Of a stretch of 64,000 nt of DNA, positions 55,984-64,000 are shown in pieces. The stretch comes from Cellulosilyticum ruminicola JCM 14822 (GTDB taxonomy: Bacteria; Bacillota; Clostridia; Lachnospirales; Cellulosilyticaceae). The notes under the pieces were generated by a model. The model did not search any database. It worked only from the letters and a program-made list of their open reading frames with translations, and had not been told where the DNA came from. How positions within the stretch are numbered: position 1 is the first letter of the stretch; the number at the start of each line of letters is the position of its first letter. The stretch is taken from assembly GCF_001311925.1 (NCBI RefSeq), contig NZ_BBCG01000015.1:1-64000 (forward strand). The letters run 5' to 3'. Position numbers and translations under genes: made by a program.

Positions 55984-57291
55984 ATGTATATTTTTATGGA
56001 GATTTTATTTTGTATGATTGATACTTTGTTTTTGGATCAATTTGTACAATTTATATTAGAATATAAATATGAAGAGAGAAAGAAATATAAAATTCCAGGA
56101 CTTATGTTGTTAGCAATGGGGATTTATTTTGTAACGGGGTATGAGGCTTTTAACAGCTGTTCAACCTTGATAAGTCTAAGTTTAATGTGCAGTTATACAA
56201 TAATCATGTACAAAGGGACAATTAAAAATAAAATTATTGTAGCCACTGTATTTGATGTTTGTTTAGGATTATGTACAATCGTCAGCGTAAATTTGATGGC
56301 CTATTTAGCAAATAAAGAGATTAGTGAATTATTAACTTATGGACATATGACACGTGTTGGCGTTATTTTAATGGTTAAGCTATTTATTCTGAAATTAATA
56401 GTTGCTGCTAAACGAATTTTTAATTTAAAAAGAGTAGAAATGCCTAAGGGGTATAGAGATTTCGCACTTGTGACATTCGTTGCATCGTTGGTAACTGTCA
56501 TCGTTATGTTTAAATTGAGTGTTTATAATACAGACTCATTAATGCAGCGATATATTGTTTTATTAGCTGTTATATTCTTTACATTTAATATAATGATTTA
56601 TGCTTTATTTAGAAAGATTATTGTAAGCGTACAGGAAAATGCTAAGACAAAATTAATTTTACATAATCAAGATGTTATACAAGAACATATTATGGAGCTT
56701 AATAAGAGTCATAAAGAGATTAGAAGAATTAAACATGATGTGCTCAATCATTATGGCATCCTAGAATATATGGTTACTAATAATGAGAAAGAGGAGTGTC
56801 TGAAATACATTAGGGAGTTAAGAGAACAGGCCGAGAAAGTACCAATGTATTATAATACAGGCAATATGATAGGAGATGCAGTTGTTAATCAAAAGGTTTA
56901 TTCCACGAGGGAAGAAAATATAGATTATGATTTGAAAATTAAGTTCCCAGAGGAGATGTGTATAGAAGAAGTAGATTTAGGGACATTGCTAGTAAATTTA
57001 TTAGACAATGCTATAGAAGCTGTACGAGAAGTAGAGGATAAAAAGAGGAAGATTAAGGTTAATATTCATCCGCACCATAATAAACTGCTTATTAATATGA
57101 GCAATACTGTAGCTAGTAATCCTATTCAAAATAATAAATTGGTGCAACGTAAAAAGCTAAACAAGCATGAACATGGTTATGGGCTTATTAATGTAAAGTA
57201 TGTAGTTGATAAATATGCTGGATTTATGGAATATAGCTGTAAAAACAATGAATTTGAAATCAATGTTTTAATAGATTATAGGGAAAGCTAG
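55984..57291 (+). CDS. GHKL sensor histidine kinase (AgrC-like)
   Basis: 435 residues. About six N-terminal membrane helices (residues 1-215) are followed by the phospho-acceptor His in RRIKHDVLNHYGIL and a GHKL ATPase with the N-box LLVNLLDNAIEAV and HGYGLINVKYVVDKYAG. This is the AgrC architecture, sensing a peptide outside and phosphorylating the LytTR regulator. It starts 10 bases after the regulator gene, with AGGAG upstream. Confidence 0.88.
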   Translation: MYIFMEILFCMIDTLFLDQFVQFILEYKYEERKKYKIPGLMLLAMGIYFVTGYEAFNSCSTLISLSLMCSYTIIMYKGTIKNKIIVATVFDVCLGLCTIVSVNLMAYLANKEISELLTYGHMTRVGVILMVKLFILKLIVAAKRIFNLKRVEMPKGYRDFALVTFVASLVTVIVMFKLSVYNTDSLMQRYIVLLAVIFFTFNIMIYALFRKIIVSVQENAKTKLILHNQDVIQEHIMELNKSHKEIRRIKHDVLNHYGILEYMVTNNEKEECLKYIRELREQAEKVPMYYNTGNMIGDAVVNQKVYSTREENIDYDLKIKFPEEMCIEEVDLGTLLVNLLDNAIEAVREVEDKKRKIKVNIHPHHNKLLINMSNTVASNPIQNNKLVQRKKLNKHEHGYGLINVKYVVDKYAGFMEYSCKNNEFEINVLIDYRES

Positions 57292-57312
57292 GTAATAAAA
57301 AAAGAAGATTTA

Positions 57313-57373
57313 ACCATTTAAACAGAAAACTTTACCATTTAGACAGAAAACTTTACCATTTAGACAGAAAAAA
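57313..57373. repeat. Three 21-bp direct repeats, probable LytTR operator
   Basis: The unit ACCATTT(A/G)ACAGAAAACTTT (with one variable base after ATTT) occurs at 57313, 57334 and 57355, exactly 21 bases apart, or two helical turns. It lies just before agrB. LytTR regulators bind paired 9-10 bp sites on one face of DNA, so an AgrA-like regulator is the natural reader. Confidence 0.7.
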
Positions 57374-57399
57374 CAAAAATAAAAAGATAGTGTGATAGA

Positions 57400-58002
57400 A
57401 TGACTGTATCAAAGGAGTTGAAAAATATAAACCGAGTAATTAATAAGTTGGTTTTAACATTACAAGCAAATCATATCATTTTAGAAGAAGAGTGTGATAT
57501 TTATTGCTATGGTTTAGAAATACTGATAAGCAATTTGTTTTTGCTAATTACTATATTAATAGTAGGGATTGCGGCTAATTGTATTCAGTATACATTAATA
57601 TTTTTATTGATATTTATGGGCATGCGGCGTATAACAGGTGGGTATCACGCCAGTACAAGATGGCAGTGCTTTATTATAACCCACGTATTACATGGGTTAA
57701 CAATTGTAACTACAATGACCCACTGTATGATGATTATGGATAACTTAGTTTTTCTTAGTAGTGTATTTACAGTAGGTATTGTATATATGGCAGCACCTAT
57801 AGAAAATAAAAATAATCCTAAAACTTCTAATGAATTAATTAGAAATAGAAGAATAAGTAGGATAATGGTTAGTGTACTTGCAATTAGCACATTAGTAGGA
57901 TTTTATGGGGGCAATAACAATTATAAAGGATTATGGTCAACTGTAGCAGTAGTTATGAGTATAGTAGGTATACTTATCTTGGTGCCTTACATAAAGGAGT
58001 AG
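57400..58002 (+). CDS. agrB: AgrB-like accessory gene regulator, peptide-processing protease
   Basis: 200 residues with four to six membrane helices. The catalytic pair is His83 in GGYHASTRWQCF and Cys90, seven residues apart as in AgrB proteins. It cuts the AgrD precursor and closes the thiolactone ring. The ATG at 57400 lacks a clear ribosome site; AAAGGAG lies 10 bases inside the frame, so the start is uncertain. The agrD gene begins four bases after its stop. Confidence 0.9.
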   Translation: MTVSKELKNINRVINKLVLTLQANHIILEEECDIYCYGLEILISNLFLLITILIVGIAANCIQYTLIFLLIFMGMRRITGGYHASTRWQCFIITHVLHGLTIVTTMTHCMMIMDNLVFLSSVFTVGIVYMAAPIENKNNPKTSNELIRNRRISRIMVSVLAISTLVGFYGGNNNYKGLWSTVAVVMSIVGILILVPYIKE

Positions 58003-58005
58003 TAA

Positions 58006-58137
58006 ATGAAATTAATTTTATTGATATTGTTGGAAAAGGTAGCTAGAAGATCGGCCTATAAAGCCATAAGCTATCAGTCAGACTGGTGGTGCTATCAAAC
58101 AAAAGTACCAGAACAGTTATTAAATAAGGCAAAATAA
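58006..58137 (+). CDS. agrD: AgrD-like cyclic autoinducer peptide precursor
   Basis: 43 residues. An N-terminal amphipathic, positively charged leader (MKLILLILLEKVARRSAYKA) is followed by the likely signal segment SYQSDWWCYQ and a C-terminal recognition tail with TKVPEQLL, which matches the conserved P-E of AgrD tails. The Cys at residue 29 would form the thiolactone with the new C-terminus after AgrB cleavage. AAAGGAG near the end of agrB serves as ribosome site. Confidence 0.85.
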   Translation: MKLILLILLEKVARRSAYKAISYQSDWWCYQTKVPEQLLNKAK

Positions 58138-58199
58138 GCAGTAATGCTTAGTTTGTATAGATTCCTTAAGTTGGTTAAATTTGTTAAGTTAGTTGGATT

Positions 58200-58232
58200 G
58201 GAGGATGTCTATTTAGGCATCCTCACTTTTTT
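58200..58232 (+). terminator. Terminator of the agr locus
   Basis: GGAGGATG pairs with CATCCTC, followed by ACTTTTTT, 62 bases after agrD. Confidence 0.75.
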
Positions 58233-58339
58233 ATGTTTTGAAAAAAATGGTAAGATAAAAAATTAAAATCTATGTTTTAAATTTAAGTTAAAAATAGTAT
58301 ACTGATTAATAGATAAAATAAAAGAAAGGATAAGGCATT

Positions 58340-58645
58340 ATGGCATATAGAAGTAACTTAATTTTTGGTACTAAAAAGAAGAATCGATTTTTAGGTGTAT
58401 GTATAGCTATAACTATCTTAGGCGCTGCTTTAACAATATGTCTCTTAGGTGAAAACCTTTTTATTGCAAGTAGTATTAATAAAAATACTGCAAGCATAGA
58501 GACTATTTCTAAGACTACAGAAGACTTAAGAGCAGAAGTACAAGCTGTGAAAGAACAAAAAGTAGCAGCGGAAAAAGAATTAGCAGAATTACAAGATAAT
58601 TTAGCAAAATATGAACCGGTAGTTATTCCAGATTCAATGAAATAA
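58340..58645 (+). CDS. Small membrane-anchored coiled-coil protein
   Basis: 101 residues: a basic start (SNLIFGTKKKNRFLG), one membrane helix (about 18-42) and a coiled coil (about 53-92, DLRAEVQAVKEQKVAAEKEL). No enzyme motif. The next gene has the same N-terminal plan (basic start, membrane helix, coiled coil), so the two may pair at the membrane. The family is not recognised. Confidence 0.7.
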   Translation: MAYRSNLIFGTKKKNRFLGVCIAITILGAALTICLLGENLFIASSINKNTASIETISKTTEDLRAEVQAVKEQKVAAEKELAELQDNLAKYEPVVIPDSMK

Positions 58646-58717
58646 TAAGGAATAACATAAATATAACATTAAAAATAGGAATAGGTATAATTAGAGAAGT
58701 AGAAAAAGGTGATAACA

Positions 58718-59641
58718 ATGGGTTATGGCAGAAGAAAGAGTAATAAAATTGGAACTACACTACTATTTCTACTTTTAGCAATAGTATTCGGAGGATGTGC
58801 AGGGTTTTTAGCATATAAATTACCTGAGAAGGTAAGTGCATTAAAAGTTGCCAAAGAAGCAGTGACTACATTTAATGCAGAGCAGGTAGCACTTGAGGAA
58901 GAACTCAACACTCATAAACTAGAGCTTGAAGCAGTAGAAACAGAAGTTCAAAATAAAAAAGCACAATTAGAAAAAGAAATAGCAGCTCATCCAAGTGTAA
59001 ATGTAAGTGATGATACAAATAAATTTGCATATCTTACATTCGATGATGGGCCAAGTGTAAATACTGTAAAAATTCTTGATTTTCTTAAAGCCAATAATAT
59101 CAAAGCAACATTCTTTGTTTTAGGTAAAAATAATCAAGATGAAATATATAAACGTATTGTAAATGAGGGACATACTTTAGCAATCCACTCTAACACACAT
59201 GAATATGATAAAATTTATCGTAGTGTAGATACATTTATGACAGATATTACAGACTTATCAAAATCACTTGAGAAAATCACAGGTGTTAAACCTACTATTA
59301 TGAGATTCCCTGGTGGTTCTAACAATACAATTAGTCATAAATATGGTGGCACATCAATTATGGATCAAATTATTCCAGCAGTTAATAATGCAGGGTTTAC
59401 ATATTTTGACTGGAATGTAGATTCATCAGACGCATCTGCCAATAGACAAGATAAAAATGTAATTGTAAATTCTGTTTTAAATGGTTCAAAAGGTAAAGAT
59501 GAAGCAGTAATCTTAATGCATGACGCACCAGCTAAAACGACTACAGTTGATGCACTGCCACAAATCGTGGAAGGGCTTAGACAACAAGGATTCTCATTTA
59601 GAGCAATTACAGGTGAAACAGAGCAAGTAAAATTCAAATAA
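58718..59641 (+). CDS. Membrane-anchored polysaccharide deacetylase (CE4)
   Basis: 307 residues: membrane helix (about 14-34), coiled coil (about 45-90), then the NodB domain with AYLTFDDGPSVNTVKIL (metal and base Asp), the His pair in HSNTHEYDKIY, MRFPGGSNN and AVILMHDAP. It removes acetyl groups from peptidoglycan GlcNAc or a similar polymer on the outer face, often giving lysozyme resistance. The ATG at 58718 has AAAAGGTGAT upstream; earlier codons are not needed. Confidence 0.92.
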   Translation: MGYGRRKSNKIGTTLLFLLLAIVFGGCAGFLAYKLPEKVSALKVAKEAVTTFNAEQVALEEELNTHKLELEAVETEVQNKKAQLEKEIAAHPSVNVSDDTNKFAYLTFDDGPSVNTVKILDFLKANNIKATFFVLGKNNQDEIYKRIVNEGHTLAIHSNTHEYDKIYRSVDTFMTDITDLSKSLEKITGVKPTIMRFPGGSNNTISHKYGGTSIMDQIIPAVNNAGFTYFDWNVDSSDASANRQDKNVIVNSVLNGSKGKDEAVILMHDAPAKTTTVDALPQIVEGLRQQGFSFRAITGETEQVKFK

Positions 59642-59644
59642 TAA

Positions 59645-59673
59645 AAAAAGGAGCTATTGTAGCTCCTTTTTAT
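59645..59673 (+). terminator. Terminator after the deacetylase
   Basis: AAAAAGGAGCT pairs with AGCTCCTTTTT around six bases. Confidence 0.8.
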
Positions 59674-59784
59674 TATTTGAATTTTATAAGGAAGTAAGGG
59701 ATGGAATTCGAGAATAATTTTGAAGTTAAAAGCAAAACATAAAGGCAAATATGTTAATGATTAATATTAGGATGGGTGAAGTAA

Positions 59785-59985
59785 GTGAGTGAATATATTT
59801 GTCGAAAATGTGGTTATAGAAAAACAGTGGGATATGAGTATGAAAATATGATGGAATTACCTATTTATCCTATGTATGATGCAAATATTATGGGTTCATT
59901 TTTATCTATGGAGTATTCTGGAGCTAATTGTGAAGAAGCTTGCCCTGGATGTGGGAAATTTGGTACTTGGGAGCTTGTAGATTAA
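59785..59985 (+). CDS. Small zinc-ribbon protein
   Basis: 66 residues with two CxxC knuckles, CRKCG at residues 6-10 and CPGCGK near residue 56, spaced to bind one zinc. Between them lies a Met/Tyr-rich loop. The start is GTG at 59785; no better in-frame start exists. The function is unknown. Confidence 0.65.
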   Translation: MSEYICRKCGYRKTVGYEYENMMELPIYPMYDANIMGSFLSMEYSGANCEEACPGCGKFGTWELVD

Positions 59986-60115
59986 TACATTAGTGAAATA
60001 CTATATATAATGAATTAATTGAAAATGTTTTAAAAACTTGAGACTTTAATATAATAGGATTATAATAAGAAATGAGGCCGATAGAAAACTTGTTGACGTG
60101 AGAGGAGAGACATAA

Positions 60116-60844
60116 ATGGGAAGAGTTTTAAATATTGCACACAGAGGTTTTAGTGGTAGATATCCAGAAAACACAAATATTGCTTTTGCTAAAGCATTAA
60201 CAGAAGGTTATTGTGACGGAATTGAAGTAGATGTACACATGACAAAAGATAACAAAGTTGTTATCATTCATGATGCAAAACTTGACAGAACAACAACAGG
60301 TACTGGATACATCAAAGATCATACACTTGATGAATTATTAGAATTTGATGCGGGCGTAAAATATGATCCTAAATATGAAGGAGAAAAGATTTTATGTATT
60401 AAATCTGCCATTGAATTAGTTAAGAAATACAATGTTAAACTTTACATTGAAATTAAAGATAGTGAAGAACAATACGAACAAATTACAGAAGAAGTAATTG
60501 ATCGTGTAGCAACAATTGGTGCAGAAGATAAAGTAATCTTATCTTCTTACAATGTAGAAACTCTTAAAAGAATTAAAACATTAGCACCAGCTATTAAAAC
60601 AGCACTTCTTTGCAAAGAAATGCCATGGGATATCCGTAGCTATAGATATGCGGATGCAATCTCAGTAGATTATACTAAAGTAGATAAAGAAGCAATTGAT
60701 ACAGTACATAGCATTGGTAAAACAGTGACAGTATGGACTGTAGATGAAAAAGCAGATATGAAACAAATGAAAGAATTAAATGTAGATGCAGTTATTACAA
60801 ATCATCCAGATACATTTAATGATGTCATTAATGGATTATGCTAA
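60116..60844 (+). CDS. Glycerophosphodiester phosphodiesterase
   Basis: 242 residues with the GDPD barrel: IAHRGFSGRYPENT with the catalytic His, DGIEVDVHMTKDNKVVIIHD with Glu, Asp and the second His, LYIEIKD, and the end block TVWTVDEKADMKQM...DAVITNHPD. It splits glycerophosphodiesters to glycerol 3-phosphate. No signal peptide, so it is cytoplasmic. GAGAGGAG precedes the ATG. Confidence 0.95.
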   Translation: MGRVLNIAHRGFSGRYPENTNIAFAKALTEGYCDGIEVDVHMTKDNKVVIIHDAKLDRTTTGTGYIKDHTLDELLEFDAGVKYDPKYEGEKILCIKSAIELVKKYNVKLYIEIKDSEEQYEQITEEVIDRVATIGAEDKVILSSYNVETLKRIKTLAPAIKTALLCKEMPWDIRSYRYADAISVDYTKVDKEAIDTVHSIGKTVTVWTVDEKADMKQMKELNVDAVITNHPDTFNDVINGLC

Positions 60845-60878
60845 TTGTAAGGTAATATAAGTTTAGCTTATTTTAGAG

Positions 60879-60917
60879 AGCGTTTTACGAAGGGTCGACT
60901 CGTAAAATGCTTTTTTA
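60879..60917 (+). terminator. Terminator after the phosphodiesterase
   Basis: AGCGTTTTACGA pairs with TCGTAAAATGCT, followed by TTTTTT. Confidence 0.8.
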
Positions 60918-61108
60918 TTTTGGCGTAAAATGTTTAAAGTATGGGAGAAAGGATATAATTAAGCAAATGAATTTGAATTTATACCTGAATAAGTTTCCAA
61001 AATTAGGATATATTTTAGTAGAGTGTCTAACTTAATTTTTTTATATGTATAAGGTATAATAAAAATAGAGGGTATCCCTTAAGGTTTACAAGAGGAAAGG
61101 AGTTATGG

Positions 61109-62223
61109 ATGATTAAGTATAGAAAACAGTTGTTTTTAATTACATATGCCTTAATACTTGCCTTTGTGCTCATTAAGTTTGAAGATGTAAGAGGTATGAT
61201 TAAAAACTTTTTTGTACTCATAGGGCCATTTATATATGGGTTTGCCTTTGCCTATTTGATTAACATTCCAGTCACCTTCTTTGTTAAAAAGCTTTTTAAA
61301 GTAGAGGAAGGGGATAGAACTTACAAGAAGAAAAGGGGTATAGCTATTGTACTTTCATATGTTCTTGTATTTGCAGTAATCATCCTTGTATTTGCTACAT
61401 TAATTCCACAGTTAGCTAATAGTATTAGTGTATTTGTAGGAAATATGAATAGTTATTCTACTCAGTTTGAGTCGCTTTCAAGAGAGATTATGAGTAGAGT
61501 GGACCTTCAAGAATCAAGTTGGATAAAGGTTCAAAATTTCTTGGTACAGTCTAAGGAACAAATTATTGCGATTTTACAAAATATCGTGCCATCTGTTATA
61601 GGGATTGCAACAGGTGCGTTTAATGGAATCCTCAATACAGGATTTACACTCATTATTTCAATTTACATTTTAATAAGTAAAGATGATTTAGCAGCACTTA
61701 TTTCTAATACATTGCAGGTTACGATATCTAATAAAGCGAGAAGTATTTATATCATGTATTAGAGGTGACAAATGAAACATTCAAAGGATTCATTGTAGGC
61801 CAGTTAACAGATGCACTTATTGTAGGAATTTTAACTTTTATAGGTGCATGGAGTTTTAGATTTCCGTATCCATTATTAATTGGATTTATTGCAGGGATTA
61901 CAAATGTCATTCCAGTATTAGGACCATTTATTGGAGCTGTGCCATGTGTCATTATTATTTTATTAGCAGATCCAACTAAGGTTATATGGTATCTTGTATT
62001 TGTTGTAGTATTACAACAAATAGATGGTAATATTATTTGTCCTAAAGTTGTAGGTGATTCAATAGGTCTTGATGGTATTTGGGTTGTATTTGTCGTACTT
62101 GTAGGAGGAGGGCTTTTTGGTATAATTGGTTCAGTATTGGGTGTACCAGTATTTGCAATTATATTTAGACTCTATAATGAATGGCTAGCTAAAAGATTAG
62201 AAGCTAAAAAGATAAAGAAATAA
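61109..62223 (+). pseudogene. AI-2E-family transporter, one-base frameshift
   Basis: The repaired reading is 371 residues with about eight membrane segments: IGPFIYGFAFAYLINIP near the start, a long soluble loop (about 100-170), NGILNTGFTLIISIYILIS and the family block FIVGQLTDALIVGILTFIGA, IAGITNVIPVLGPFIGAVP, GLDGIWVVFVVLVGGGLFG. One base is missing near 61753 (TATATCAT, probably TATATACAT). The family exports autoinducer-2-like molecules or exchanges Na+ for protons; which one is not clear here. AAAGGAG precedes the ATG. Confidence 0.85.
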
Positions 62224-62443
62224 GTAGAAAACCAAGGTGAAACTGTATAAAAGTATCATAATCTCCTTGAAAAATATATATATATATTTATAATAGGAGA
62301 ATGAGTAACTACTTGTAATATGAAAATAGCCTTTGTATAATTAGAAAATAATAGAAGACAAAAAACTTTGAGACACTTAGTTTTTATGGATAAGATAGTA
62401 AATTAAGTGTTAAATAAGATTAGAAACGGAGAGGGGGATAAAG

Positions 62444-63325
62444 ATGGAATCTCCAATTTCAGCAGTTGGTTTTTCAAACCTAGACAAAGATACACAATTA
62501 GAGGCTATAGTAAGTAGTATATTAGATAGCCCAACTGAGCAAGTTGTGACAAGAAAGCAGAATAAAGATATTTTAGCAGAATACTTCAAAGCATACGATA
62601 ATGATATGTATGTCATGGTAAGAATTGTTCTGAAAGGTGGTAGCAAGAAAGAAGCTAAGATTGAGATTGAACAATGTGAACCATGTTTTATAAGTCACAA
62701 TGAGATTCAAGTAGAAGACATGGCAGTAGAATGTGTAGATGATGACTATACATACTATGTGATTTGTGAAGAAAAGGACACAGGCATGCAGTTTATTTTC
62801 TGGCTACAAAATGTTGTGGAGTATCTTGATATTATAGAAGAAAAACGTATATTTGATAAAGTTAAAGTTGCTGGTCTTGCTATGGAAGGTACGATTATTT
62901 TACCAATTGAAAAAGACCAAGAAGATGAAGAAGTTGAAAGAGAAGAACGTGAAAAGCTTAAGGTCATCATTCAAAAGGCTAGAGAAGGGGATGCACAGGC
63001 CCAGGCTCAACTTGAACAAGAGGAAAAAGACTTAGATGATCAGCTTAAAGAGCGTATGATGCAAGAAGATTTCTTATCTATTATGAGTGGCTACTTTGTA
63101 CCAACAACATTAGTAGATGCCACATATGCTGTGTTAGGCGAAATCAAATCAATTGATACACGTAAAAATAGTAAAACAGGTGAAGATATTTACCTATTTG
63201 TTTTAGAAGTAAACGATATGCCATTAGAAGTGCTTATTAATAAAAAGGACTTAGTAGGTATGCCTAGTGTGGGTATGCGTTTTATGGGAACTTGTTGGTT
63301 ACAAGGGACCATTGTTACAAAATAA
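62444..63325 (+). CDS. DUF3881-like protein
   Basis: 293 residues, soluble, acidic. The start ESPISAVGFSNLDKDTQLEA and strand-rich halves (about 15-150 and 205-293) are joined by a long charged helix (about 150-200, EREEREKLKVIIQKAREGDA). The pattern resembles DUF3881 proteins of Lachnospiraceae; the family name is from memory and the function unknown. AGGGGGAT precedes the ATG. Confidence 0.55.
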   Translation: MESPISAVGFSNLDKDTQLEAIVSSILDSPTEQVVTRKQNKDILAEYFKAYDNDMYVMVRIVLKGGSKKEAKIEIEQCEPCFISHNEIQVEDMAVECVDDDYTYYVICEEKDTGMQFIFWLQNVVEYLDIIEEKRIFDKVKVAGLAMEGTIILPIEKDQEDEEVEREEREKLKVIIQKAREGDAQAQAQLEQEEKDLDDQLKERMMQEDFLSIMSGYFVPTTLVDATYAVLGEIKSIDTRKNSKTGEDIYLFVLEVNDMPLEVLINKKDLVGMPSVGMRFMGTCWLQGTIVTK

Positions 63326-63382
63326 AGGCTTGACTAAAATAAATAAAATATGTACTATAATAGAGTGTCTATTAGGCACAGT

Positions 63383-63456
63383 GTTTCCGTAGCTCAGTAG
63401 GATAGAGCGACCGCCTCCTAAGCGGTAGGCCGCTGGTTCGATTCCAGTCGGGAACG
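63383..63456 (+). tRNA. tRNA-Arg (anticodon CCT)
   Basis: A 74-base cloverleaf: acceptor GTTTCCG/CGGGAAC, D-arm AGCTCAGTAGGATAGAGC, anticodon arm ACCGC-CTCCTAA-GCGGT, T-arm CTGG-TTCGATT-CCAG. CCA is not encoded. It reads AGG codons. Confidence 0.95.
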
Positions 63457-63464
63457 CTTGGAGA

Positions 63465-63497
63465 CAGGGTTCTGCATGAAAGTGCAGAGCCTTTTTT
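63465..63497 (+). terminator. Terminator of tRNA-Arg(CCT)
   Basis: GGTTCTGCA pairs with TGCAGAGCC, followed by TTTTTT. The 230 bases up to pepA show no gene. Confidence 0.75.
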
Positions 63498-63726
63498 GTT
63501 TGTTGGCGTATGAGTAGAGGGTGGCGGTGCATTTGATGCACACCCTTTATATGTGTAATTCCACCTACTTTAGTAGGTTGGTTTAAGTGTGCTGTTTGAA
63601 TAGCGCACGCTTTATCGCACTGTGAGTTCACGCTGTTTCTTTGTTTATCGAACTTAGAGTATCACAAATTCTGTAGAGTGTAGTTCGAATCCTTCCACCT
63701 TCATTTGCGCTCTCTTCTGTGTAGCC

Positions 63727-64000
63727 CTATCTTGATTTTATAAGTTGGAAGAGAGTTCTTACTGGAGTCCCAGTTGCTCCCTTCACATTAATACTATTTA
63801 CACTTTCATGCCATGCAGTTCCTGCAATATCAAGGTGCATCCAAGGTGTGTCATTTTCTACGAATTCTCCTACGAATAAACCGGCTGTGATTGTGCCAGC
63901 GTATTTACCGCCTAAGTTTTTAAGGTCTGCAACTTCACTTTTGTTCATAGCTTTATATTCTTCGAATGTAGGAAGTTGCCAGAATTGTTCTCCTGTCTTG
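63727..64000 (-). CDS. pepA: Leucyl aminopeptidase PepA (M17), C-terminal part, cut by window end
   Basis: The last 90 or so residues of an M17 aminopeptidase: [51 protein letters not shown] and a C-terminal [14 protein letters not shown]. These are the conserved end blocks of the hexameric Zn/Mn peptidase. The frame is open to the window edge, so the start and metal site lie outside. Confidence 0.9.
   Translation of the reverse strand, partial: KTGEQFWQLPTFEEYKAMNKSEVADLKNLGGKYAGTITAGLFVGEFVENDTPWMHLDIAGTAWHESVNSINVKGATGTPVRTLFQLIKSR

Noticed and set aside
63299-63631. 110-codon minus-strand frame with FPTGIEPAAYRLGGG
   Set aside because: It is antisense to tRNA-Arg(CCT) and its terminator, a well-known false reading frame.
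63670-63705. tRNA 3'-end remnant (GTTCGAATCCTTCCACC)
   Set aside because: The T-loop core is there, but the flanking bases do not pair into a T-stem and no acceptor partner is seen.

Overview
The window is low-GC Firmicute DNA, with AGGAGG-type ribosome sites, sigma-A-like promoters and T-rich hairpin terminators throughout. It probably comes from an anaerobic clostridium of the Lachnospirales (a Cellulosilyticum-like organism would fit). Supporting this are a fused AdhE, a secreted GH14 beta-amylase, a class B sortase, a DUF3881-like protein, an agr-type peptide system, heterodimeric ABC exporters and Cache chemoreceptors. The genus is inferred; there is no rRNA in the window.

Positions 1-19,400 are a CRISPR-Cas island. 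It starts with cas6, a scrap of a chemoreceptor gene, a frame-broken recD2 and a DUF7309/DUF6930-like gene. Array 1 (17 repeats), cas4-cas1-cas2 and array 2 (7 repeats) follow. Next come a decayed intergenic stretch, a nine-gene type III-D-like effector operon and array 3 (17 repeats). The operon encodes Cas10 without an HD domain but with an intact GGDD, Csx10, a small subunit, four Cas7-like RAMP proteins, an unrecognised helical protein and a DUF6602-like putative nuclease. No CARF protein and no type I effector gene is visible. The three arrays have 30-bp repeats that differ by one base each, and their leaders share a conserved hairpin. Array 3 also has a second, decayed leader copy upstream.

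Positions 19,400-34,300 hold clpP, a Cache chemoreceptor, a candidate structured RNA, a marR-regulated heterodimeric ABC exporter with a clear promoter and operator palindrome, a decayed isochorismatase-family gene, an NAD(P)H oxidoreductase, helD, a secreted cadherin-like protein and an exported cyclophilin. Positions 34,300-49,500 hold a lipoprotein, a second chemoreceptor, an IS200 scrap, adhE, sortase B, a TM2 protein, a D,D-carboxypeptidase and a TetR regulator. A c-di-GMP-I riboswitch with its own terminator but no adjacent gene follows, then beta-amylase, an NhaC antiporter, transposase scraps and tRNA-Arg(TCG).

Positions 49,500-64,000 hold a YoaP-like acetyltransferase, a Crp/Fnr regulator, a UDG-fold protein, a PHP phosphatase, a BMP/PnrA lipoprotein and a HAD hydrolase. 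A complete agr-like quorum-sensing locus follows: LytTR regulator, GHKL kinase, three 21-bp operator-like repeats, agrB and a 43-residue agrD. After it come a polysaccharide deacetylase, a glycerophosphodiesterase, an AI-2E exporter, a DUF3881-like protein, tRNA-Arg(CCT) and the 3' end of pepA.

A caution applies to the whole window. At least seven otherwise well-conserved genes (recD2, cas4, cas1, helD, the cadherin-like protein gene, a small membrane protein gene and the AI-2E gene) are each broken by 1-2 base losses, and no clear insertions were found. This looks more like deletion-biased sequencing error than real gene decay.
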